41,464 bases of DNA, taken from NCBI GenBank assembly GCA_023428085.1, contig JAEYZK010000450.1, forward strand, positions 1 to 41,464, read 5' to 3'. The DNA comes from Pseudomonadota bacterium. Lineage in GTDB: Bacteria > Myxococcota > Myxococcia > Myxococcales > Anaeromyxobacteraceae. The translations under genes and the position numbers were made by a program. A model generated the notes under the pieces. It did not search any database, was not told the DNA's origin, and saw only the letters and a program-made list of their open reading frames with translations. Position 1 is the first letter of the stretch, and each line of letters starts with the position of its first letter. Below are positions 31,133 to 38,781 of this stretch, piece after piece.

Positions 31133-32104
31133 ATGAAGATCGGATTGTTCGCCGCGACGTACCTCGATCAGAAGCTGGAGGACGTCTGCAAGATGGCCGC
31201 GTCCCTGGGCTACGAGGCGGTCGAGCTGCCCGCCTTCTCCGCCAACCCGCACCTCGACGTCGACGAGATCGTGAAGGGCGGGGCGGCCGCCAGGCTGCTG
31301 AAGATGATCAAGGACAACGGCCTCATCATCTCGGCCCTCTCCAACCACACCGAGAGCCAGCTCGTGCTCGGGCCCTACGGCAAGGACACGGACGCCTTCT
31401 GCAAGGGGACGAAGGAGGAGAAGATCCGCTTCGGCACGGAGCGGATGATCAAGACCGCCCAGGCGGCCAACGCCCTCGGCGTCCCGGTGGTGTGCGGGTT
31501 CGTCGGCTGCGAGAACTTCGGCCGCTTCTTCCCGTTCCCCTACTCCAAGGGCTGGGCCGACATGGAGCAGGAGTTCGTGGAGCGCTGGGGGCGGATCCTC
31601 GACAGGTTCGGCGAGTACGGCGTGAAGTTCGCCCACGAGCCGCACCCGAACCAGCTCGTCTACGACATCGGCACCGCGGTCCGCGCGGTGGAGCTCATGG
31701 GCAACCGCAAGGAGTTCGGGTTCAACTTCGACCCGGCCAACCTGATCTACCTGGGCATCGACGTCGAGAACTTCATCGACACCCTGCGCGGGAAGATCTT
31801 CCACGTGCACGCCAAGGACGGCGAGCTCGTCAGCCACAACGTGAAGCGCTCCGGGATGATCCCCCAGGGCGACTGGCAGCGGCTCGACCGCGGGTTCCGC
31901 TTCCGGATCCCGGGCTGGGGCACGGTGCCGTGGAAGAAGGTCATCACCGAGCTGGCGATGATTGGCTACGACTACGTCATGAGCTACGAGCACGAGGACG
32001 TCACGATGAGCCGCCAGGACGGCATCACGAAGACGATCGCGTTCCTCAAGCCGCTCATGATCGAGAAGCCCTACGAGGGACGCAACGACGTCCTGTTCAA
32101 CTGA
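31133..32104 (+). CDS. Second TIM-barrel sugar phosphate isomerase/epimerase
   Basis: The 323-residue protein is a xylose-isomerase-like TIM barrel, only distantly similar to the unit A protein. Metal-ligand positions are Glu in FAHEPHPNQ, Asp in FNFDPANLIYLG, His in FHVHAKDGELV and Glu in SYEHEDVTM. The HVHAKDGE segment is typical of a subgroup found in sugar operons with ABC importers. Shine-Dalgarno AGGAGGAACGCA is strong. With the neighbouring kinase and dehydrogenase it probably interconverts ketose and aldose or epimerises a ketose, although lyase activity cannot be excluded. Confidence 0.88.
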   Translation: MKIGLFAATYLDQKLEDVCKMAASLGYEAVELPAFSANPHLDVDEIVKGGAAARLLKMIKDNGLIISALSNHTESQLVLGPYGKDTDAFCKGTKEEKIRFGTERMIKTAQAANALGVPVVCGFVGCENFGRFFPFPYSKGWADMEQEFVERWGRILDRFGEYGVKFAHEPHPNQLVYDIGTAVRAVELMGNRKEFGFNFDPANLIYLGIDVENFIDTLRGKIFHVHAKDGELVSHNVKRSGMIPQGDWQRLDRGFRFRIPGWGTVPWKKVITELAMIGYDYVMSYEHEDVTMSRQDGITKTIAFLKPLMIEKPYEGRNDVLFN

Positions 32105-32119
32105 AGGGAGAGGCACGCC

Positions 32120-33175
32120 ATGTCCAGGACGATGAAGGCCGCGGTCCTCGAGAAGCCCGAGGTCATGAAGATCGCGTCGGTCCCGGTCCCCACGATCGGC
32201 GACGACGACGTGCTCATCAAGGTGAAGCTCACCGGCATCTGCGGGACCGACTGGTCGATCTTCACCGGCAAGTACTCGGCCGACCGGCTCCCGCTCATCC
32301 CGGGCCACGAGTTCTGCGGGACGCTCGAGCAGGTGGGCAAGAACGCCAAGGGGCTCCAGGTCGGCGACAAGGTCACCGCCGACATCAACATGAGCTGCGG
32401 CCACTGCTTCTACTGCAAGAAGGGGCAGAAGCTGCTCTGCCCCGACTTCCTCCAGCTCGGCATCCACATCCACGGCACCTACGCGGAGTACGTGAAGGCG
32501 CCGTGGGCCCAGGTCCACAAGATCCCGGAGAGGCTCGGCTTCCTGGAGGGCGCGTTCATCGAGCCGGTGTCCTGCTGCGTGCACTCGGCCAAGGCGATGA
32601 ACGCGGAGCTGGGCAGCTCCGTCGCCATCCTCGGCTGCGGGCTGGGCATCCTCCACGGCGCGCTGGCGCGGCTCCGCGGCTGCGCCCCCGTCATCGTGAT
32701 CGGCACGAACGAGAAGCGGCTCGAGATCGCCAGGCGGATGGGCGCCGATCACGTCATCGACCCGCGGAAGGTCGATCCGGTCGCCGAGGTGAAGCGCCTC
32801 ACCGGCGGGCGCGGCGCCGACTACGTGCTCGAGTCGGTGGGGACGATCGCGACCTACGAGCAGGCGTTCCAGATGGTCCGCCCGGGCGGCCAGGTCTCGG
32901 CCTTCGGCATCACGGGCGACCAGGAGAAGATGGCGCTCGCGCCGTTCGACCTCGTGCTCAAGGAGAAGAAGGTCACCGCGTCCTGCGCCGGCGTCGGCAA
33001 CGACTGGAGCGACGCCATCACGCTCATCGAGCACGGCCGGATCGACCCGAAGCCGATGTTCTCGATGATCGTCCCGCTCGAGGATCTCGAGTGGGCCCTC
33101 AAGGAGCTCCGCACCAACAAGGAGCTCATCAAGGTGTTCGTGAGCCCGGAGGCGAAGAAGCGCGAGGTGCTGTAG
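32120..33175 (+). CDS. Zinc-dependent medium-chain alcohol/polyol dehydrogenase
   Basis: The 351-residue protein is a medium-chain dehydrogenase. Catalytic zinc ligands are the Cys in TGICGTD and the His-Glu in PGHEFCG, and the structural zinc is held by four cysteines in CGHCFYCKKGQKLLC. The Rossmann motif is VAILGCGLGILHGALA, where GxGxxG is altered to GCGLGI. The group includes sorbitol, xylitol, galactitol-1-phosphate and threonine dehydrogenases, so oxidation of a polyol to a ketose is likely. It lies 15 bp after the isomerase and 3 bp before the VOC gene, consistent with one polycistronic mRNA. Confidence 0.92.
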   Translation: MSRTMKAAVLEKPEVMKIASVPVPTIGDDDVLIKVKLTGICGTDWSIFTGKYSADRLPLIPGHEFCGTLEQVGKNAKGLQVGDKVTADINMSCGHCFYCKKGQKLLCPDFLQLGIHIHGTYAEYVKAPWAQVHKIPERLGFLEGAFIEPVSCCVHSAKAMNAELGSSVAILGCGLGILHGALARLRGCAPVIVIGTNEKRLEIARRMGADHVIDPRKVDPVAEVKRLTGGRGADYVLESVGTIATYEQAFQMVRPGGQVSAFGITGDQEKMALAPFDLVLKEKKVTASCAGVGNDWSDAITLIEHGRIDPKPMFSMIVPLEDLEWALKELRTNKELIKVFVSPEAKKREVL

Positions 33176-33178
33176 GCG

Positions 33179-33577
33179 ATGAAGATCCTCGGCATCGAGC
33201 ACGTCTCGATCAACGTCGCCGACCTGCCGGCGTCGGTGGACTTCTACGAGCGCACCCTGGGTCTCCGGCGGCTCGAGGCGATCCCGGAGGACGGCTTCAC
33301 GATCGTCTACTTCGCGCTCCCCGACGGGCGCCGCCTCGAGCTCTTCGACTACCGCGGCCGGAGCCCCCGGCCCGGGCGCGGCGAGACCGACGTCGGGCTG
33401 CGCCACCTCGCGTTCGAGGTGGACGGCGTCGCCGCGGCGGAGCGGGAGCTCCGGGCGAAGGGCGTGCCCTTCGTGCTCCCCACGACCGAGCTCCCGGAGC
33501 TCGGGGTCCGGGTCCTGCTCTTCCAGGACCCGAACGGCGTCACCCTGGAGTTCTGCGAACGGCTGGACCACGCGTAG
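33179..33577 (+). CDS. VOC (glyoxalase/dioxygenase fold) protein
   Basis: The 132-residue protein has two beta-alpha-beta-beta-beta modules of the vicinal oxygen chelate fold: IEHVSINVADLPASVDFYER in the first and LRHLAFEVDGVAAAERELRA in the second, ending with LFQDPNGVTLEFCER. Candidate metal ligands are His in EHVS, His in LRHLAF and Glu in TLEF. Members include lactoylglutathione lyase, epimerases and isomerases. Start spacing is only 3 bp from the dehydrogenase stop, so it is tightly co-expressed. It may process a reactive alpha-keto intermediate or epimerise a substrate; the specific reaction is unknown. Confidence 0.88.
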   Translation: MKILGIEHVSINVADLPASVDFYERTLGLRRLEAIPEDGFTIVYFALPDGRRLELFDYRGRSPRPGRGETDVGLRHLAFEVDGVAAAERELRAKGVPFVLPTTELPELGVRVLLFQDPNGVTLEFCERLDHA

Positions 33578-33607
33578 GTCGGAGCAATCGAGCAAGGAGC
33601 GACCGCA

Positions 33608-34855
33608 ATGGCCACGGACCCCATCCTCTTCACCCCCCTGAAGCTCGGCGCGCTCACCGCCCCGAACCGGATCGCCATCAACGCCATGGAGGGCTGCGAC
33701 GCCGACACCTCCGGGAACCCCACCCCGACGACCTACCGCCGCTACGAGCGGCTGGCGCGCGGGAACGCGGGCGTCATCGTGGTCGAGGCCCTCTCCGTCG
33801 TGGACGAGAACCGCGGCCGCGATCACCAGCTCACCGCCCTCCCGCAGAACCAGAGGGCCCTCACGGACCTCGTCAGGCACGTGCGAGAGGTCAACCCGAA
33901 GCCGCTCCTGCTCTGGCAGCTCACGCACTCCGGGGAGCTCTCGAACCCCGCGTTCTCGGAGCGCGTCTGCGTGAAGCCCTTCCCGGGCTACGAGGGCCGG
34001 CTCCTGAGCGAGGAGGAGGTGGACTTCATCCTCGACCGGTTCGTCTTCGCGACGAAGATGGCGCACGACTGCGGCGCCGACGGCGTGGACTTCAAGATCT
34101 GCCACGGCTACTTCGGCTCGCAGCTCCTCCGGCCCTTCAACGACCGGAAGTGGAAGTACGGCGGCTCCTGGGGCAACCGCACCCGCTTCGCCTACGAGTA
34201 CTACGAGCGCGTGGCGAAGGAGATCAACGACCCGAAGTTCATCGTCGGCTCCAAGCTCTCGGTCTGGGAGGGCCTGCCCGGCGGCATGGGCACGATGGCG
34301 CCCGACTCGCCGGTCATCGACCTCACCGAGATCCACGACCTCGTGAAGAACCTCGAGGCGCGCGGCGCGAAGTACGTCATCCAGTCGGCGGGGAACCCCT
34401 CGCTCACGCTGGCGCTCACCCAGCCCGACAAGCGCATCCCCGACTACGCGTACCTCCACTTCTGGTTCCAGAAGGAGCTGCGCAAGGTCCTGAAGCCGGA
34501 GACCGCGGTCATCGGCTCCGCGTACTCCATGTTCCGCGACGGCAAGAACCCTTTCCGCGGCGTGAGGCGGGAGGAGTCCTCCTTCACGTACTGGGCCGCG
34601 AAGAACATCCGCGCCGGCGTCTGCGACATGGTCGCGCTCGGCCGCCAATCGCTCGCCGATCCGTACGTGCCCGCGAAGCTCGAGGCGGGCAAGGACGCGG
34701 AGATCGACTGGTGCACCTGCTGCGACAACTGCATCGAGTTCCTGATCCGGCAGAAGCCGGTCGGGTGCGCCACGCACGAGAAGGAGTACACCCTGGAGCT
34801 GAAGCAGATCCGGCTGGAGAAGGGCAAGCTGGCGGAGGCGGAGAAGCACACCTGA
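33608..34855 (+). CDS. Old Yellow Enzyme-family NADH:flavin oxidoreductase with Cys cluster
   Basis: The 415-residue protein is an FMN TIM barrel of the OYE/2,4-dienoyl-CoA reductase group, which reduces C=C bonds conjugated to a carbonyl. Evidence: PLKLGALTAPNRIAINAMEG at the start, WQLTHSGELSNP, ADGVDFKICHGYFGSQLLRP and a VALGRQSLADPYVPAKLEAG end. A cysteine cluster near the C-terminus (WCTCCDNC, then 11 residues, then Cys) resembles the 4Fe-4S motif of dienoyl-CoA reductase (C-x2-C-x3-C-x11-C) but with a different inner spacing, and the second flavin/NADPH domain of that enzyme is absent. Shine-Dalgarno AAGGAGCG is clear. An ene-reductase in a sugar operon is unusual. Confidence 0.87.
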   Translation: MATDPILFTPLKLGALTAPNRIAINAMEGCDADTSGNPTPTTYRRYERLARGNAGVIVVEALSVVDENRGRDHQLTALPQNQRALTDLVRHVREVNPKPLLLWQLTHSGELSNPAFSERVCVKPFPGYEGRLLSEEEVDFILDRFVFATKMAHDCGADGVDFKICHGYFGSQLLRPFNDRKWKYGGSWGNRTRFAYEYYERVAKEINDPKFIVGSKLSVWEGLPGGMGTMAPDSPVIDLTEIHDLVKNLEARGAKYVIQSAGNPSLTLALTQPDKRIPDYAYLHFWFQKELRKVLKPETAVIGSAYSMFRDGKNPFRGVRREESSFTYWAAKNIRAGVCDMVALGRQSLADPYVPAKLEAGKDAEIDWCTCCDNCIEFLIRQKPVGCATHEKEYTLELKQIRLEKGKLAEAEKHT

Positions 34856-34907
34856 GCAGGCAGGTGGACCTCCCCGCGCCGGCCCGCCCATCACGCACGG
34901 TGTCATC

Positions 34908-36464
34908 ATGAACGAACCGGCCACCTTCGACGAGCGCGCCGCCGCCCCCGCGGCGGCGCCCACCCTCCGGATGCAGGGCATCCGGAAGAGCTTCTCCGGC
35001 GTCGAGGTCCTCCACGGGGTCGACTTCTCCGTCGATCGCGGGGAGGTGATGGGCCTCTGCGGCGAGAACGGCGCGGGGAAGTCCACGCTGATGAAGATCC
35101 TGGCTGGCGTCCACGCGCAGGACGCCGGGGCGGTCGAGGTCAAGGGCGCGCGCGTCCTCCCCGGCGCCACCCCGCGCGCGATGCAGGCGCTCGGCGTCTC
35201 CATGATCCACCAGGAGCTCAACCTCCTGGACGAGCTCACGGTGGCGCAGAACATCTTCCTCGCCCGCGAGCCGCGCGCGCGGTCGGGCCTCATCGACTTC
35301 AAGAGGATGAACGAGGCCGCCGCCGCGCAGCTCCAGAAGCTCGGCGAGCGGATCGATCCGCGGCGCAAGGTGCGCGAGCTCAAGATCGCGCAGAAGCAGA
35401 TGGTGGAGATCGCCAAGGCGACCTCCTTCGACGTCGGGCTCCTCATCCTCGACGAGCCCACCGCCGTGCTCACGGGCAAGGAGACGCGCATCCTCTTCGA
35501 TCTCATCGCGAGCCTGAGCGCGCGGGGGATCTCCATGGTCTACATCTCCCACCGGCTGAAGGAGATCGGGGACGTCTGCCACCGCGTGACCGTCCTCCGC
35601 GACGGGAGCCTCGTGGCCACGAGGAAGGTGTCGGAGGTCACCCCGCGCGAGATCGCCACCTTGATGGTGGGCCGCGAGGTGCGGGACACGCGGGCGGCGG
35701 ACTTCGCGGGCGACCGCGCGGCGGTGGTCCTCGAGGCCCGGGGCGTCTCGGACGGGCTCCTGAAGGACGTCTCGTTCCAGGTCCGCAAGGGCGAGATCCT
35801 CGGGTTCGCGGGGCTCGTCGGGGCCGGGCGGACCGAGGTGATGGAGGTCCTCTTCGGGATCCGCACGCCGGAGACGGGGACGGTGCTCGTGGACGGGAAG
35901 CCGGCCGCCATCCGCGGCCCGATCGACGCGATCCGCGCCGGCCTCGGGTTCGTGACCGAGGATCGCAAGGACACCGGCCTCGTCCTCGGCCGGGACGTCG
36001 GCGAGAACGCGAACTACGTGCGCTGGCAGAAGACGCGCGGGTTCTTCAAGGGCAGGCGGGCGACGGACCACGCCAGCCGCCGGATGATCGAGCGGCTCCG
36101 GATCCGCTGCCAGGGCCCGCACCAGCTCGTGAGCAGCCTGTCGGGCGGCAACCAGCAGAAGGTCGCGCTGGCGAAGTGGCTCATGGCCGGCGCGAAGGTG
36201 CTCGTGCTGGACGAGCCGACGCGCGGCGTGGACGTGGGCGCGCGCCAGGAGATCTACGACGTCATCCGGGAGCTGGCGGCCGAGGGCGTGGGGGTGGTGG
36301 TGGTCTCCTCCGATCTCCCCGAGGTCCTGGCCATCTGCCAGCGGGTGCTCGTCATGCACGAGGGTCGGATCACCGGCGAGCTGGCCGCCTCGGAGATGAC
36401 CGAGGCCAAGATCATGTACTGCGCGACGGACGTGCGCGCGGGAGGCGAGCATGGACGCACTTGA
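34908..36464 (+). CDS. Sugar ABC importer, duplicated ATP-binding protein (RbsA/MglA type)
   Basis: The 518-residue protein has two ABC modules in one chain. The first has a canonical Walker A (GENGAGKSTLMKIL) and Walker B (LLILDEPTAVL), but its signature reads LKIAQ instead of an LSxGQ form. The second has a degenerate Walker A (GLVGAGRTEVMEVLFG), as is normal for this family, and a canonical signature LSGGNQQKVALAKWL with LDEPTRGVDVGARQ. Such proteins energise pentose/hexose/polyol importers. No strong Shine-Dalgarno was seen before the ATG (GGTGTCATC). The gene overlaps the permease gene by 14 bp. Confidence 0.94.
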   Translation: MNEPATFDERAAAPAAAPTLRMQGIRKSFSGVEVLHGVDFSVDRGEVMGLCGENGAGKSTLMKILAGVHAQDAGAVEVKGARVLPGATPRAMQALGVSMIHQELNLLDELTVAQNIFLAREPRARSGLIDFKRMNEAAAAQLQKLGERIDPRRKVRELKIAQKQMVEIAKATSFDVGLLILDEPTAVLTGKETRILFDLIASLSARGISMVYISHRLKEIGDVCHRVTVLRDGSLVATRKVSEVTPREIATLMVGREVRDTRAADFAGDRAAVVLEARGVSDGLLKDVSFQVRKGEILGFAGLVGAGRTEVMEVLFGIRTPETGTVLVDGKPAAIRGPIDAIRAGLGFVTEDRKDTGLVLGRDVGENANYVRWQKTRGFFKGRRATDHASRRMIERLRIRCQGPHQLVSSLSGGNQQKVALAKWLMAGAKVLVLDEPTRGVDVGARQEIYDVIRELAAEGVGVVVVSSDLPEVLAICQRVLVMHEGRITGELAASEMTEAKIMYCATDVRAGGEHGRT

Positions 36465-37440
36465 GGCCGTCTCGGAGCGCCGCCCCGCCGGCGACCTGCT
36501 GCGCAGCGTCTGGCAGAACTACAGCATCCTGTTCGTCTTCACGGCGATCGTCGGGGTCTGCGGCCTCGTCACCGGGGGACGGTTCCTGATGCCCGGGAAC
36601 CTGTCGGCGGTCCTCATCAACGCCTCGATCGTGGGCATCATCGCCCTGGGCATGACCTTCGTGATCATCGGCGGGGGGATCGACCTCTCCTCCGGGCCGG
36701 TGCTCGCCACGTCGGCGGCTGCCCTGGTGCAGCTCACGCGGATGACGAACGAGGCCGGGGCGCCGCTCGTCCCGATCCCGGTCGCCGTGCTCGCCTGCAT
36801 CGTCGTGGCCGTGGCCTTCGGGTACGCGAACGGCATGCTCATCACCAAGGCGAACCTCCCGCCGTTCATCGTGACGCTGGCGGTGGGGATCATCGCCCGG
36901 TCGCTGGTGATGCGCCTCTGCCGCGGCGCGACCATCAGCGTGGAGGGGTTCCCGTCGGTGCTCGGGTTCGGGTCGCTGTCCTTCCTCCCCTACCCGTTCC
37001 TCATCCTCGTGGCGCTGGCGATCGCCTTCCACGTCCTGCTCACGCGGACGAAGTTCGGGTCGTACGTGTTCGCGGTCGGTGGAAACGAGAACGCGGCCCG
37101 CTACTCCGGCATCAAGGTCGACCGGATCCGGATCCTCACGTACATGCTGGTCGGCTTCTGCACCGGGATCGCCGCGATCATCGAGGTCTCGCGCATGCAG
37201 GCGGTCGCGGCGGCGACCCAGGGCTACCTGTACGAGTTCGAGGCCATCATCGCCGTGGTGGCGGGCGGGACCTCGCTCGCGGGCGGGCGCGGCCGGATGA
37301 TCGGGACCGTCGTGGGCTGCATCATCCTCGGCACCGTCAGCAACATGATGATCATGCTGGACATCTCGCCGTACCTGGCGGGAGCCGTGAAGGGGTCGGT
37401 CATCCTCTTCGCGGTGCTGCTGCAGCGTCGCGAGCGGTGA
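36451..37440 (+). CDS. Sugar ABC importer permease (RbsC type)
   Basis: The 329-residue inner-membrane protein has 8-10 hydrophobic helices and the RbsC-family motifs: NASIVGIIALGMTFVIIGGG, DLSSGPVLATSAA, LPPFIVTLAVGIIARSLVM, GGNENAARYSGIKVDR (the cytoplasmic loop that contacts the ATPase) and YEFEAIIAVVAGGTSLAGGR. It forms the translocation channel, presumably as a homodimer, with the duplicated ATPase. Shine-Dalgarno GGAGGCGAGC lies inside the end of the ATPase gene. The binding protein gene follows after an unusually long 245-bp gap. Confidence 0.95.
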   Translation: MDALEAVSERRPAGDLLRSVWQNYSILFVFTAIVGVCGLVTGGRFLMPGNLSAVLINASIVGIIALGMTFVIIGGGIDLSSGPVLATSAAALVQLTRMTNEAGAPLVPIPVAVLACIVVAVAFGYANGMLITKANLPPFIVTLAVGIIARSLVMRLCRGATISVEGFPSVLGFGSLSFLPYPFLILVALAIAFHVLLTRTKFGSYVFAVGGNENAARYSGIKVDRIRILTYMLVGFCTGIAAIIEVSRMQAVAAATQGYLYEFEAIIAVVAGGTSLAGGRGRMIGTVVGCIILGTVSNMMIMLDISPYLAGAVKGSVILFAVLLQRRER

Positions 37441-37542
37441 ACCGTGCGTCCGCCCGGCCGGAGGTGGGAGGAGCGGGCTCGATGTGGACCCGTACCTGCG
37501 CGGAGTCCTCCACTGAGGGTGGGTGCACGTTGAATGAAGGGC

Positions 37543-37577
37543 CCTCGCCGCCGGTCACACCATTGCGGCGCGCGAGG
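37543..37577 (+). other. Hairpin in the 245-bp gap between permease and binding-protein genes
   Basis: CCTCGC-CGCC pairs with GGCG-C-GCGAGG with one bulged base and a 14-nt loop (37553-37566). It has no T-run. It could protect the downstream mRNA or attenuate read-through, allowing different levels of permease and binding protein. No gene is evident in 37441-37685; an in-frame stretch starting at 37437 looks non-coding. Confidence 0.35.
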
Positions 37578-37685
37578 AACGATGCAAGGCTCGGGGGCCG
37601 TGAGGGACGACGTCGTGGGAGTCGTCGAGACGGTCCCTGAGTTCGGAGCAAAGTCGCAGGACACCCTGTCGAGGAGGAACCAGAG

Positions 37686-38618
37686 ATGATGAAGAAGATG
37701 GTTCTCGCGCTGGTCGCAGCCCTCGTGCTCGTCCCCCAGACCCAGGCCGCGGACAAGAAGTTCCGGATCGCCGTCTCGCTGCCGCCGGCAAACAACGCGT
37801 GGCAGGCCAAGCTGCTCGACTCGATCAACGAGGAGATCGCGAAGGACCGGCAGAACTTCGAGATCGTGGTGAAGAACGCGGTCGACGACGCCGACCAGCT
37901 GAACATCATGCAGACGTTCCGGGCCGGCGGGTACGACATGATCGCCATCCTGCCCGGCAACGGCACCCTCATGACCCCGATCGTGCGGGACATCTACAAG
38001 TCCGGCACGAAGGTCATGGTCATCGACCGGCCGGTGGAGGGCGACCAGTTCACGGTGTTCTACGGCGGCGACAACGCGCAGTGCGGGCGGAACGCGGCCA
38101 AGTACATCGGCGATCGCCTCAAGGGCAAGGGCCAGATCGCCGTGCTGCGCAGCTACGTCGGCATCCCGATCGACCTCCAGCGCTACAACGGCTTCATGGA
38201 GGTCCTGAAGAAGGACTTCCCGGCCATCAAGGTGCTCGTCGAGGGAGACGGCGAGTTCAACCAGCAGGCGGGCCTCAAGGCGATGACGAACATCCTCCCC
38301 GCCTACCCGAAGATCGACGCCGTGTTCTCGCAGGACGACGAGTCCGCCGTCGGCGCCCTCACCGCGATCAAGAACGCCAAGCGCAAGGACATCCAGTTCG
38401 TCACCGGCATGGGCGGCTCCAAGTCCGCGTACGCGCGCATGGCCGCCAAGGACCCGCTGTACGGCGCCTCCATGTCGTACCTGCCCACCATGGGCGGCCG
38501 CGCCGTCGCGCTGGCCAAGAAGATCCTGCAGGGCGAGACGTTCGAGAAGAACATCGTCGAGCCGACGATCGTCGTCACGGCGGAGAACGTCCAGAAGTAC
38601 ATGAAGGACGCCTACTAG
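37686..38618 (+). CDS. Periplasmic sugar-binding protein (type 1, RbsB-like)
   Basis: The 310-residue protein has a signal peptide (KKMVLALVAALVLVPQTQA, cleavage after an AxA-type site) and no lipobox. The mature part is a periplasmic binding protein of the pentose/hexose type: FRIAVSLPPANNAWQAKLLD, YDMIAILPGNGTLM, VMVIDRPVEGDQF, AVLRSYVGIPIDLQRYNGF, KIDAVFSQDDESAVGALTAI and VTGMGGSKSAYARMA. It delivers the substrate to the ATPase/permease pair. Shine-Dalgarno AGGAGGAACC is strong, consistent with higher expression. The ligand-pocket residues do not let me name the sugar. Confidence 0.94.
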   Translation: MMKKMVLALVAALVLVPQTQAADKKFRIAVSLPPANNAWQAKLLDSINEEIAKDRQNFEIVVKNAVDDADQLNIMQTFRAGGYDMIAILPGNGTLMTPIVRDIYKSGTKVMVIDRPVEGDQFTVFYGGDNAQCGRNAAKYIGDRLKGKGQIAVLRSYVGIPIDLQRYNGFMEVLKKDFPAIKVLVEGDGEFNQQAGLKAMTNILPAYPKIDAVFSQDDESAVGALTAIKNAKRKDIQFVTGMGGSKSAYARMAAKDPLYGASMSYLPTMGGRAVALAKKILQGETFEKNIVEPTIVVTAENVQKYMKDAY

Positions 38619-38643
38619 GCGCCCCGCCCAGGCAGGGAGTCGA

Positions 38644-38675
38644 GGGGAGGAGGGCACGCGCCCTCCTCCCCTTTT
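38644..38675 (+). terminator. Intrinsic terminator ending unit B
   Basis: GGGGAGGAGGGC (38644-38655) pairs perfectly with GCCCTCCTCCCC (38660-38671), leaving a 4-nt loop, and is followed by TTTTCTC. This is the best intrinsic terminator in the window. Confidence 0.85.
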
Positions 38676-38716
38676 CTCATGGGGTGGACCCACCCGCCCC
38701 GCGCCCCTGGCGCTCG

Positions 38717-38748
38717 TTGACGGCGCGCGTTTTTCGCTGGTACAACCA
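38717..38748 (+). promoter_or_regulatory. Promoter of the ROK-led operon with an overlapping dyad
   Basis: TTGACG (38717-38722) and TACAAC (38741-38746) are spaced by 18 bp. The dyad TGGTACAACCA (38738-38748) overlaps the -10 box and could be an operator for the ROK regulator or another repressor. The predicted start near 38753 leaves a ~29-nt leader. Confidence 0.6.
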
Positions 38749-38781
38749 ACAAAGTCCCCCGCCCGCCGCGAGGTCCATGGG

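Noticed and set aside
31076..35536. A 1486-codon open frame on the minus strand across the catabolic genes
   Set aside because: It is antisense to five well-supported genes, its translation is rich in Arg/Val/Leu/Glu/His low-complexity sequence with no domain, and such frames are expected in very GC-rich DNA.
37437..37640. 67-codon plus-strand ORF in the permease-binding protein gap
   Set aside because: It overlaps the permease stop, lacks a ribosome binding site, and its composition (Arg/Gly/Pro) is that of non-coding GC-rich DNA.
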